This document shows positions 1-8,810 of a stretch of DNA of 31,991 nt, piece after piece. A model generated the notes under the pieces. It searched no databases. It saw nothing but the letters and a program-made list of their open reading frames with translations, and was not told where the DNA came from. The DNA comes from Barthelona sp. PAP020 (taxonomy: Eukaryota; Metamonada: BaSk clade): the NCBI GenBank assembly GCA_040182905.1, contig JARQWU010000105.1:1-31991 (forward strand). Reading direction: 5' to 3'. The translations under genes and the position numbers were made by a program. Positions within the stretch are counted from its first letter, which is position 1, and the number at the start of each line of letters is the position of its first letter.

Positions 1-216
1 AAATAGATAAGCCAATTTTTTAATCACCAAATTATTACTGAGTGTGTATATGGAAACATCGAAAAACAAACCAGATAAATCAACACCCATTGACATCTGT
101 GTGACCAATGAAGTCAAAACATTGATCGCAACATTGGGATCTTTTTGACCCAAAGTTAATTTTTTCTGAAATTCAGATAACTTATCTTTAATATTGGCAG
201 CCCTTTCAATATACAT
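1..216 (-). CDS. Beta-adaptin (AP complex large subunit), copy A, 5' end only
   Basis: This is the first 72 codons of a gene that runs off the left edge; the start codon is the ATG at 216-214 on the minus strand. The translation begins MYIERAANIKDKLSEF and continues into the adaptin N-terminal helical solenoid. It is nearly the same protein as the complete beta-adaptin at 21351-23603: the last 33 visible codons are identical at the nucleotide level, and the first 39 codons differ at 13 of 117 positions. Beta-adaptins are large subunits of the heterotetrameric AP complexes that select cargo and recruit coats at Golgi, endosome or plasma membrane. The gene lies head-to-head with the 306-aa gene at 297, with 80 bp between the two start codons. 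Whether this copy is intact further left cannot be seen. Confidence 0.9.
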   Translation of the reverse strand, partial: MYIERAANIKDKLSEFQKKLTLGQKDPNVAINVLTSLVTQMSMGVDLSGLFFDVSIYTLSNNLVIKKLAYLF

Positions 217-296
217 AAAGTCTATTGATACAAAAAATAAAATTGAGTTTTTTTTTTTTGTTATATTTTTTGGATATTTTAATATTTTGTTGAGTC
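217..296. promoter_or_regulatory. 80-bp divergent intergenic region (shared promoter), module copy A
   Basis: The only space between two divergent start codons, so the core promoters of both genes should lie within it or overlap the coding sequence. It is almost pure A/T with a T-run of about 13 at 248-259. On the minus strand a TCAATA sequence lies about 10 nt before the adaptin ATG, loosely like the trichomonad initiator (TCA+1-Py-T/A). I see no clear initiator for the plus-strand gene. The equivalent 81-bp gap of copy B (21270-21350) is similar in length but not recognisably in sequence. Confidence 0.45.
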
Positions 297-1217
297 ATGG
301 GTCCACAGGCATCACAAGATAATCTTAACCAAGGAAATGATGAAATTTGGGCCAAATTTAAAAATGCTTTTCCTATGAAAGAAGAAAGCAATAACCGTTC
401 AAATGATGAAATTAAGTTAACTTATGATCAAATGTATAATTTATTCACGGAACCTGATGTTTTGTTACAATTATTTTTTTCTTCTGATGAATTGCAAAAC
501 AAAATAAGTTATGTAATCGTTGATACAAACAAAGTTTCTTCATTTCCGGAAAAATTTGAGAATGATATTAAAGGATTTTGCATTAAAGACGTTTTTTTTA
601 CATGGACAAAAGAATCGTTGGTGTTTCTTTATAGAATATATCCTGAAGATTTATTATTTGAATGTGTATTAAAGATTTGGAGAAAAGAAAATGAATTTAA
701 ACAAGATTTACAAAAAATTTGCAGTTTGATAACAAAATACAATATTGAAAACACGATAAATGAAAAATCATCGGCTGCGTTTGAAAAAGATATATTTGAA
801 TTGATTAAATTTCCATTAAACTTAGAATCCCCTTCATTTTTTGCCGTTATGGAAAATATCAAGACTTCAATGAATTTGTCAGAAGAAAATTTTTTTTTGG
901 AGACCTTTGATGGGAATAATCAAAAGGTGCAGTTTAAATCGCATCGAGAATTTGATGAATATATTTCACAACTAAAATCAAAGAATCCAGATGCATATAC
1001 AAAAAGGTTAAATGAGTTGCGACTTTTGCACACCATTTTCACTTTTCGATTTAAAGAAAAATTGTTGTTTAAAAATGACCGATATTTTTGGAGTTTACCA
1101 GGGGATGACATTTGGGAACCGAGTCCATATGGTTGTCCTTTAGATTCTATGAATGATTTGATTCAACCAGAAGTTGTTGAAGAAAATGAAGAGCCAAATC
1201 ATGTCAATTCTAATTGA
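297..1217 (+). CDS. Unrecognised 306-aa protein, paralogue A of the MGPQAS family
   Basis: A complete frame from ATG (297) to TGA, encoding 306 residues. I do not recognise the family. It is clearly homologous along its whole length to the 303-aa product at 20358-21269, roughly half identical by eye. The best-conserved blocks are the N-terminal MGPQAS, a central stretch around KISYVIVD and FPEDLLFECVLK, and above all the last ~80 residues, which contain SHREFDEY, LRLLHT, LLFKNDRY and the near-invariant PGDDIWEPSPYGCP (around residues 266-280). The tail after that is acidic and unconserved. There are no membrane segments, no signal peptide and no obvious coiled coil. The start is fixed by agreement of both paralogues on MGPQAS. 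Its divergent neighbour is a beta-adaptin in both copies of the module, which hints at co-expression but not at function. Confidence 0.85.
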   Translation: MGPQASQDNLNQGNDEIWAKFKNAFPMKEESNNRSNDEIKLTYDQMYNLFTEPDVLLQLFFSSDELQNKISYVIVDTNKVSSFPEKFENDIKGFCIKDVFFTWTKESLVFLYRIYPEDLLFECVLKIWRKENEFKQDLQKICSLITKYNIENTINEKSSAAFEKDIFELIKFPLNLESPSFFAVMENIKTSMNLSEENFFLETFDGNNQKVQFKSHREFDEYISQLKSKNPDAYTKRLNELRLLHTIFTFRFKEKLLFKNDRYFWSLPGDDIWEPSPYGCPLDSMNDLIQPEVVEENEEPNHVNSN

Positions 1218-1637
1218 GCAACTTCGCCTTTATGATTATTCTATTTCTTTCAAAGAGAATTTTTTTTTTTGTAAATATCAATAGAAACTTTTGTTTAACT
1301 TTTATTGTTGATCTTTTGTAAAGTAAAAGCTTTGTTGTGAAACAGCTGAATAGAATTGAAAAGTTATTGGTTGAAAATGTTGCTCATTTAGAGATGATTG
1401 GTTTCTTAATTATTGTTTTAAAATGCTGTTTGATAAAGTTAAATTATTAAAAAGAAGAAATACTGTTTGAAAATATCTGAAGGAAATTTTTGGATAATAA
1501 ATAAAATTTAAAAAAATTAAATTAAAATGGAGTCACATCAAAATTTCCAATAAGAGAAATGGGGTTTAAATATTTGTAATATTAGGAAAGAATTGTTTTA
1601 GAGGTGTAAGAGTGTCAGGTTGTGAAATAGCAACGTC
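1218..1637. other. Intergenic stretch, no gene seen
   Basis: AT-rich 3' flank of the 306-aa gene, with T-runs and no frame of useful length on either strand. I see no RNA gene. The dispersed repeat begins at its right end. Confidence 0.6.
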
Positions 1638-1960
1638 TGGTCAAGTTGTGAAACAATTATATTTATTTACAAAGAAAGTAAACTCAGAAAACTCATTCTG
1701 GCAAATTTCAATCATAATCCCAGGAGGGGAATTGAGGGACTGAAATGTAATTGGAACGATCAAGTAGGAGAATTTCGGAGAAATTCTTCATTCCTATTTT
1801 TTTTGTATTTTTGCAAAAGCAAAATTGAAAAGTTTAAACTTTTCCTGAGAAAATCTAAAGTTTTTCAACAGATCAAGCGGGCCTCAAAAGCCTTTAACCA
1901 AATAAACACTATTGTTTTTATTCACTCATACGCACAGTGCTTCTTGGCTTGAAAATAATT
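1638..1960 (+). repeat. Dispersed ~310-340-bp repeat, copy 1 (plus orientation)
   Basis: It begins with TGGTCAAGTTGTGAAAC and ends with CTTCTTGGCTTGAAAATAATT. The reverse complement of 19182-19495 matches it along its length. Over the last ~160 positions (about 1799-1960) I count about 10 differences, i.e. roughly 94% identity. Copies at 2001-2315 (inverted) and 19697-20037 (same orientation) are more diverged but keep the same order of landmarks: GTTGTGAAACAA, AAAGAAAGTAAACTC, GTATTTTTGCAAAAGCAAAA, CTTTAACCAAATAAACA. The copies are frame-broken relative to each other by indels in T-runs, so this is probably a non-coding repeat rather than a gene fragment. Confidence 0.8.
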
Positions 1961-2000
1961 GTGAGCAAAGATGAAAAATTCAAAAATTCATTCTTTTCTT

Positions 2001-2315
2001 CTTGAAGAAGAATTATGGGTATTAATGAATAAGAAAGAATACTGTTTATTTTATTATAGGTTTTAGAGGTTCAATTGATCAATTGCAGTCTTCAATTTTT
2101 CAAAAGAGAAAGTCACACCTGCAAAATTTTGCTTTTGCCAAATACAAAAAACAGAGGCAGGAAATTTATTCCCAAACATATACACTGGATGCACACAATA
2201 GAATTTCAGCCCCTCAATTCCTTTTTTAGGCTTTTGACTGAAATTTATTTGAATGAGTTTTCTGATTTTACTTTCCCTGAAGAAAAATCTATTTTGTTTT
2301 ACAACTGGACCAATT
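2001..2315 (-). repeat. Dispersed repeat, copy 2 (minus orientation)
   Basis: The reverse complement of this segment follows copy 1 (1638-1960), beginning GGTCCAGTTGTAAAACAA and passing through AAAACTCATT, GGAATTGAGGG and GGCAAAAGCAAAATTTTG to AATAAACAGTATTC and TTATTCATTAATAC. Identity is clearly lower than between copies 1 and 3. Copies 1 and 2 together form an inverted repeat with a ~40-bp spacer (1961-2000), so 1638-2315 could fold back on itself. A short open frame on the plus strand through this copy has no independent support as a gene. Confidence 0.65.
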
Positions 2316-2880
2316 AAGTAAATTTAAGCCAAACAAATTGGTGGAGGAAATTTATAAAAAAATTGTTCCAAGGGATCAAGCAGTTTTTTAGTAACCTGGC
2401 AATACACTATAAAGGAAATCAAAAAAGTGCTGTACACAAATAAAAAGAAAAGAAGAATTTGAATGCATACATCATCAAATATCCATGTAAATGGTAACAC
2501 ATATATTTTTCATTCAATTTGTGAATTTAAACAATAAAAAAAAAGAAAAATACAACAATTACCCTTGCAAATCAGCAACAAAAGTTGGAGCAATGATTTT
2601 TGATTTAAACATCCGAATAAACAATATTAATACACATAAATATTATCGCTTAACATCTACATAGCTTCTCAATGATATTTGAAAACATAAATTCAATGAA
2701 AGATTCAAAGATATAAAATTCATTAGAAAACAATAAAAACCTGTTTAATCGACTATTCTATCCCATTTGACCGATAATTCCAACAATTTAATGAATGATT
2801 GTTGCTACAAAATCAACCAAAATTTAGAAAACTGAAGACCATTCTTTATTTTTACTCTTTTCTTCGAGTTTTTGGTTGAG
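2316..2880. other. Intergenic region upstream of the ankyrin gene
   Basis: AT-rich sequence with no credible open frame or RNA gene. It must contain the ankyrin gene's promoter. No TCA-type initiator is visible close to the ATG at 2881; the last 50 bases are pyrimidine-rich. Confidence 0.5.
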
Positions 2881-4644
2881 ATGGTAGACCCTTATGTTAA
2901 GCACCAAATGGATGAAGTTGTTGTTCCTGATGGGTTTGATGTTGATGGATTTGAAGCTAATGGATTTCCAAAGAAGATATATAGTGCTGTGATTTCTGGA
3001 AATTTGGAACTTGTAAAGCAGTGTATTAAGGCTGGTGTAGATGTGAATAAACAGGGAAGGGCAGGAAGAACGGCACTCTATGGTGCTGCTTTTTGTGGAC
3101 ATATCGAGATTGTTGAGTTTTTATTGGATTTTGGTGCCAATGTTAATTTATGTAGAGCTACTGGTACTTCTGCATTATATATTAGCTGTGAAGAAGGTCA
3201 TTTGACTGTTGCAAATATGCTCTTACAGCATAATGCAGATGTTAATTTGTGCAATAATGATGGTGTTTCTCCATTACATATTAGTTGTGATGAAGGACAT
3301 CTTAGTGTTGCTAGATTGCTTTTGGAAAATGGTGCAGAAGTTAATTTATGTGACAAAACTGGTGTTTCCCCATTATTTATTTGTTGTCAAAATAGTGAAG
3401 TTGATGGTGCCAAAATGCTATTGGATTATGGTGCTGATATTAATTTGTGTAATAATAATGGTGAGTCCCCATTGTTCATCAGTTGTTCAAGAAATCGTTT
3501 CAATGTGGTCAAAATGCTCTTGGATTATGGAGCTGATTTCAATGTATGTAATTGCAATGGTATTTCACCATTGTTTATCAGTTGTTTTAAAGGTTATCTT
3601 GATATTGTTGAAGAGGTCTTGGGATATGGTGTTGATGTTAATTGTTGCAAAAATGGTGGTGCTTCCCCGTTATTTGTAAGTTCTCAAGAAGGACATGTTG
3701 ATGTGGTTAAAACTCTCTTAAATCATGGAGCTATGGTTAATTTGTGCAAAAATAGTGGAGGTTCACCCTTATATGTCAGTTGTGAAAAAGGGCATGCTGA
3801 TATTGCAAAAATACTCTTTGACCATGGAGCAGATGGAAATTTATGTATGAATGGATGTTCTCCATTATACGTAAGTTGTGAACATGGTCATCTTGACGTT
3901 GTTAAAATACTCTTAAATCAGGGAGTTGATGTTAATTTATGTAATAATGATGGTGTATCTCCATTATTTATTGCTTGTCAAAAGGGTAAAGTTAATTGTG
4001 CAAAAATACTATTGGATCATGGTGCTGATGTTAATTCACGTAGGAATAATGGATGTTCTATACTGAATATCAGTTGTTCTATGGGTCATTTTGATATTGT
4101 TAAAATGCTTTTGAATTATGGTGCTGATGTTAATTTGTGCACAAAAAACGGTTTTTCTCCGTTGTACATAAGTTGCGAAAAAGGGCATTTTGACGTTGCC
4201 AAAACAATTTTAGATTGTCCAAAACTTAACATTGATGCAGTTAGCATGCTTCTGTCTTTGAACATTGTTCACACCCCCATTGAAGAGTGGAAAGAATCTG
4301 AAGATCTCCGAATTCTGGACTTCTCAACTTTAAGACAACTATTGGAGGAGGATGTATTTGTTGATTCGGCGATTGATGATTTGTATAATCATCAATTAAT
4401 TGAATTGGCAAAAAATAAGGGTAATCTTTTATCAACACTTTTTTTAATGAAGGCAAACAGTGCCATTATTAGAGAATTCGTGAGTGCTGGAACTTATATG
4501 AATCAAAGAGATTTTGATACAACAATTGACATGTGCTGGGATTTAGTTGACATTAATGAAAAGAATGGTGGCAATATGCATGAGTACACAATTAATGAAC
4601 AGAGGGATTATGAAAGTGATGAAAGTGATGATCATGACACTTAA
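2881..4644 (+). CDS. Ankyrin-repeat protein, 13 Cys-rich repeats
   Basis: 587 residues from the ATG at 2881. The open frame extends upstream only to a TTG, which I do not take as a start. Thirteen ankyrin repeats of 32-33 residues run from about residue 30 to 455, consensus SPLxISCxxGHxDVVKxLLxxGADVNLCNNxG. Ankyrin repeats are helix-turn-helix protein-binding modules, so the likely role is an intracellular scaffold or adaptor; the partner is unknown. Unusually, most repeats have Cys where the canonical motif has Ala (ISC instead of LAA) and a second Cys in the loop (NLC), giving about two cysteines per repeat. The C-terminal ~130 residues match no domain I know and end in an acidic Asp/Ser/Glu tail. 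There is no signal peptide or membrane segment. Long ankyrin arrays of this style are abundant in trichomonads. Confidence 0.93.
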   Translation: MVDPYVKHQMDEVVVPDGFDVDGFEANGFPKKIYSAVISGNLELVKQCIKAGVDVNKQGRAGRTALYGAAFCGHIEIVEFLLDFGANVNLCRATGTSALYISCEEGHLTVANMLLQHNADVNLCNNDGVSPLHISCDEGHLSVARLLLENGAEVNLCDKTGVSPLFICCQNSEVDGAKMLLDYGADINLCNNNGESPLFISCSRNRFNVVKMLLDYGADFNVCNCNGISPLFISCFKGYLDIVEEVLGYGVDVNCCKNGGASPLFVSSQEGHVDVVKTLLNHGAMVNLCKNSGGSPLYVSCEKGHADIAKILFDHGADGNLCMNGCSPLYVSCEHGHLDVVKILLNQGVDVNLCNNDGVSPLFIACQKGKVNCAKILLDHGADVNSRRNNGCSILNISCSMGHFDIVKMLLNYGADVNLCTKNGFSPLYISCEKGHFDVAKTILDCPKLNIDAVSMLLSLNIVHTPIEEWKESEDLRILDFSTLRQLLEEDVFVDSAIDDLYNHQLIELAKNKGNLLSTLFLMKANSAIIREFVSAGTYMNQRDFDTTIDMCWDLVDINEKNGGNMHEYTINEQRDYESDESDDHDT

Positions 4645-5414
4645 TGTTTTGTATGTGTTGCTTCATTTATCAATTCGCACATGCTTTTTGATTTTATGGG
4701 TTGGTGCTCAATAATAAAATTACGATTTTTTTTTTCAAAGGATTCAATTCCTGCTCCACTATTTACTGAAGCCGATTATTTTTTCTTTGCCTAAAACATT
4801 TCAAAGTCTTTAAGGGTTCAATTGATGGGCAATTTTACTTAGAAAATTATTTACATCCGAAATCAACCAAGCTTGATTGATGATAGAATAACATGACAAA
4901 TTTTCAAAGCATGTTTTATGCAGGTAATTGTATTTAAAGGCTTTTTAAGTCAAATAAAGAAAAGAAAGGTAATTTGTAAGTGATAATAAAGGTGTATTTT
5001 GGAATTAAAAAGAAATCTTCTGCTGATATACCTTCAGCAAACTATTAGTGTTTTGGGATTAAAAAAAGTGTTTATTCAGTGTTGTTAAGTATTGAGAATA
5101 TCACTTATGAAAATTTGTCTCACCAATAAATTTGAATTTTTCAACTTTCAACAAAGAATTCTTTTTTGTTAGTGTGTGCTTGTTTAGGCATGTATTGACC
5201 TGAATTCCTTAAAATTAAAAAGTTTATCCTTGTTCATTTTGAGCAAAGTAAATTTTTGATCTGTTGGCCATGGAAAAATAAAAAATATAAAGTTTCAATT
5301 TTCTTTATAAATAACCACAAAATGATGTTGTATGATGAGATATTAAAAGATTAACTTTAAAAAAAGAAAAAAAAAGAAAAAAAAAGACAAAAATATGTCA
5401 GTTCAATCCAAAAA
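4645..5414. other. Convergent intergenic region, no gene seen
   Basis: The 3' flanks of the ankyrin (+) and SCAPER-like (-) genes. There is no useful open frame. An A-run interrupted by single G residues, (A7-9 G)n, lies at about 5359-5387 and on the minus strand is a T-rich tract just past the SCAPER-like stop. AATAAA-like signals (for example near 4711) could serve the ankyrin gene, but I see nothing else to assign. Confidence 0.5.
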
Positions 5415-8400
5415 TTACTCAAATAGCGAACGATTTGTTCTTTCAGGCACATGATTGTTAGAAGCTGATTGTTCTTCAATATTTTGTGTGTCATTCAAAT
5501 CCGCGACACTTTTTTCCTTTTCATTATTAACAACAGGATATGTCTTTGGATTGATCATAACAGGAGTTTCAATGATAGCCTTACCTAAAGGGCTTTTTAA
5601 TGTTGGACTTTGTAGTATATGATTAAGACTTTGTGGCTTATTTTCCATTTCTTTATCTCTTTCATAACTACAAGAAGGACTTACATTTTCTTTGGGATTT
5701 GGAGTTGTGGGTTCAACATATTCCAAACCATCCAATTCTTCTACAATATGCAAAAATTTAATTTGAGATTGAGCATCAGAAATTTCATTGTCTGTATCGT
5801 TTTGCAACAGAAAATTTCGAATGTCATCAATGGAAACGGATAATCGATTTTCCATTTTATATGATTCAATGAGTGGATAAGCATATAAATCATCCAATTG
5901 ATCCAATATCAATTTAGGATTCAAATGTGACCTTAATATTCTGCGATTGATATTGTTATTAAAACATAACAATATCAAAGTTGGAATGACTAAAATAGAC
6001 TTGTCAATTTCGGTAAAATACTCAATGTCCAAATCTGCTAATCGCAAAATCAAAGGTTTTAATATTTTTCTTTCTGTTGTTCTTCCAATTTGATACCTGA
6101 ACATTGCTTGCAATTCAGGTTGATCTTGTACTAGAAGACCAATCATCAAATTCAATTCAGCAAAGATATTTATATCCACATTTTGTGTTGTGATTTCATG
6201 AACAAAGGGTAGAATTAAATTATCAACCTGAAATAATTCAGGTGAGTCATCTAATTTGGCCACGCTATAATTGAAAATCCTTAAAATACAATGTAATAAT
6301 TCAATTAGAGAATGGGGATACTTCAATAACAGTTCTTTTGATTGGTCTGGAGCAAATCTGAAAAATATATTCAAACAAGCAATACAGGTATGAATGGCTC
6401 TTAAATCTTCAAATAAATTTCGTTCTTCAACATTATGATTTCCATCATTATCATCATACTTTAAACATGGCAATAGCATAGATAAAGCGTATATTACATT
6501 CAAAAAAGGGGGCTCTGTTATGTATTCAAATATGCTTCCTATCATCTCCATTAAGCTTGTAGTTGCTAACGAAGCAATAGTCATAGCATACGTAACGAAC
6601 TGTGAGGATGTGCTATTTGGGGTATAACTATGAGTAAAAATACGCATTGAAGTTTGGTAAAAAAAGCCATTCCCATATAGTAATTTCGCAAAATGAACAA
6701 CAGCATCATCTACAATTTCAATATAGTCTTCAGGCAATTTTGCTACCGGCAAAACTATTTGTCGAACTAATTTGATAAAAAGTGGGTATAACTCGTGTTC
6801 GATACAACCTGCATCCAAAGAATAATTAGTAAAATACAAATGACTATCATTTGGCAGAGAACAAGAATCTTCTTCTAGATTTTGACATAATCCATTAGAC
6901 AATGCAATAAAATGACCTGTTATCAAAAATATACTTTTAATAAAAGGAAAAGACATTAAAAGATCCAACAAATACATGGCTGATATTTTGACTGAAGGAA
7001 TTGACCTAGGCACTGTCAATAATAAAACCAATGAACGTAATAAATCGTTTTGAGCAAAATATAACAAATGAGAAGAAGTAACATTCCCCAACTCACACAA
7101 TTTTGTCAATGACATAATATGAGTTTTCACCATATTGTGTTCCACAATTAAACTAGCGTTGATTACATCATTGAGAAATTCAACAGGTTGTTTTATCCTT
7201 ACTCCAGGTGTGTGGTACTTTTCACTATAAAATTCACTCCATAATTTGTAAATTACTTCTGAATCACAATTCTTTTTGTACCTTTTTGTTAATTTTGTTC
7301 TTAATCTTTTGGATCTGGCTCTACAATTATTTAACAATGCTTGACATCCCTCAGCAGCTGCTTCAACTTGTCTTTGTCGAGCTCTCAAAGATCCTTCTCT
7401 TGTAATGGTTCCATCCCCATGAGCTCTTACATTTTCCAAATGCTGTCTTGAACGAATATGCCTTTTCAAAGATACTGAATCCTCTAAATACATTTTACAA
7501 ACATTACAAAATCTTAAGCCTCGGCGTTTAGCAGCCTGTTCAACTTTTACTTGCTCTTCAGCAGCACGTTTAGAAACTTGTATTAAATGTTCTCTTCTGC
7601 GCTTTTCTGATTCCTTCAACTTTGCATCTATTAATTCCATTTGTTCAAATGAAACTTGTTCACGTTCAGCTTGAATAGCTTTCGCTGTAGATACAGCATA
7701 TTCAGTATGTTCAGCATTCTTTTGACGAGAAATATCAAGCATCTTATCACGGGTGGCAGAAACAGTCTCCTTATATTCTAATCGTTCCTGAAGATTATCT
7801 AAACGTTCTTTTTCAAGAACTTCCCTGTTTCTTCGAACGATATCAATATGATTATCACGTGCTTTCAATTTTTCTTTTCTATCTCGAACCAATTCAGCTC
7901 TTCTAGCTTTTGCATCTTCCAAACTACGTTCAATATTTTGAACTCGGTCTAATTTTTCTTCTTCCTGCTTTTGAACTACACTGATCACTTTTTCAATTTG
8001 TTTTCGGGCTTTGGAACTAATATCATCATAAAAATCACTTCGATGTCTTTCAGCCCTGTTGAATTTTGCATCTGTTTTAATTTTTTGAACAATTTTTTGT
8101 TTTTCAATTGTTCTCCTATGTTGTCTGATTCTTTGCTCTTTATCACGATTAACTGAAGCAATTTGTTCAATCTGTCGTTTTTTTCTTTCTCTTGCTTGCT
8201 CAATCCTCTCTGCACTAATACCAGAAATTTCATTAATCACTTTTTTTGGTTTCGATAACCTTTCAATCAAATCTATCTTATTTTCATAACTGTCACCATC
8301 TGTATTTAATCCAACTCTTGTTTCCCAAGATACTCCAGTAGGAGTGTTGGATGATGATTTTGGACTATCAACACTTTCTGCGCTGGATTTTGGTGTATTT

Positions 8401-8810
8401 AAACCAGGTGGATATTCAAGATCAACATTAAGTGAGGTTTTCAAAATAGGAGCTGATTTGGGACTGGTTTGACTGGTTAAATCGTATTCTTCAACATCAA
8501 ATATTCCTTTAGAAGTTAATCCTGGTGTTGAAAATACATAAGAAGAAGAGTTCGGAGATAATGCAGGTGGCAAATTCAATATTTCATGGTCATCTATGTT
8601 AATATCATCGTCAAAGTTCATCAATTCTATTCTAGATACTAATTTTTCAAAATCTTCAAGACCTTGAGTAAGGATATCCGAAAATTCAACATAATTTCGA
8701 TGAACAAAATCAATATTAGTTTGTGTTTCATAAAGATCATATAATTCGTCAATAAGTGATTGTATTTGTCTGAGAATTGAATTTGCATGATCATGTGTGT
8801 TGGCACTCAT
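5415..8810 (-). CDS. SCAPER-like coiled-coil zinc-finger protein
   Basis: 1131 residues if translation starts at the ATG at 8810 (MSANTHDH). An alternative ATG at 8888 would add 26 residues of hydrophobic/Lys-rich sequence that looks like read-through of the leader. Layout: an N-terminal ~200 residues of low-complexity Ser/Pro/Asp sequence; a long, highly charged coiled-coil region of about 205-425 (repeated RxxxKE-type heptads); a single C2H2 zinc finger at about 435-457 (C435, C438, H451, H457; C-x2-C-x12-H-x5-H); a basic RSKRLRTKLTKRYKK segment; then ~600 residues of helical sequence and an acidic tail. Coiled coil, then this finger, then a basic patch and a helical C-terminus is the architecture of SCAPER, an ER/cytoplasmic cyclin-A-binding protein linked in animals to cell cycle and cilia. 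The assignment rests on architecture and remembered motif resemblance. Confidence 0.72.
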   Translation of the reverse strand: MSANTHDHANSILRQIQSLIDELYDLYETQTNIDFVHRNYVEFSDILTQGLEDFEKLVSRIELMNFDDDINIDDHEILNLPPALSPNSSSYVFSTPGLTSKGIFDVEEYDLTSQTSPKSAPILKTSLNVDLEYPPGLNTPKSSAESVDSPKSSSNTPTGVSWETRVGLNTDGDSYENKIDLIERLSKPKKVINEISGISAERIEQARERKKRQIEQIASVNRDKEQRIRQHRRTIEKQKIVQKIKTDAKFNRAERHRSDFYDDISSKARKQIEKVISVVQKQEEEKLDRVQNIERSLEDAKARRAELVRDRKEKLKARDNHIDIVRRNREVLEKERLDNLQERLEYKETVSATRDKMLDISRQKNAEHTEYAVSTAKAIQAEREQVSFEQMELIDAKLKESEKRRREHLIQVSKRAAEEQVKVEQAAKRRGLRFCNVCKMYLEDSVSLKRHIRSRQHLENVRAHGDGTITREGSLRARQRQVEAAAEGCQALLNNCRARSKRLRTKLTKRYKKNCDSEVIYKLWSEFYSEKYHTPGVRIKQPVEFLNDVINASLIVEHNMVKTHIMSLTKLCELGNVTSSHLLYFAQNDLLRSLVLLLTVPRSIPSVKISAMYLLDLLMSFPFIKSIFLITGHFIALSNGLCQNLEEDSCSLPNDSHLYFTNYSLDAGCIEHELYPLFIKLVRQIVLPVAKLPEDYIEIVDDAVVHFAKLLYGNGFFYQTSMRIFTHSYTPNSTSSQFVTYAMTIASLATTSLMEMIGSIFEYITEPPFLNVIYALSMLLPCLKYDDNDGNHNVEERNLFEDLRAIHTCIACLNIFFRFAPDQSKELLLKYPHSLIELLHCILRIFNYSVAKLDDSPELFQVDNLILPFVHEITTQNVDINIFAELNLMIGLLVQDQPELQAMFRYQIGRTTERKILKPLILRLADLDIEYFTEIDKSILVIPTLILLCFNNNINRRILRSHLNPKLILDQLDDLYAYPLIESYKMENRLSVSIDDIRNFLLQNDTDNEISDAQSQIKFLHIVEELDGLEYVEPTTPNPKENVSPSCSYERDKEMENKPQSLNHILQSPTLKSPLGKAIIETPVMINPKTYPVVNNEKEKSVADLNDTQNIEEQSASNNHVPERTNRSLFE

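Noticed and set aside
297-314. N-myristoylation site in the MGPQAS proteins
   Set aside because: Gly2 and Ser6 fit, but Pro at position 3 is normally excluded by the myristoyltransferase consensus.
2075-2317. 80-codon plus-strand frame across repeat copy 2
   Set aside because: It lies in the diverged repeat on the antisense side, without a conserved counterpart in the other copies.
2872-2880. Upstream extension of the ankyrin gene to a TTG
   Set aside because: TTG initiation is not expected in a eukaryote; the ATG at 2881 is three codons downstream.
3209-3679. 156-codon open frame inside the ankyrin gene (+2 frame)
   Set aside because: It exists because the tandem repeats keep one alternative frame open. 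The product is a repetitive artefact and the ankyrin frame is unambiguous.
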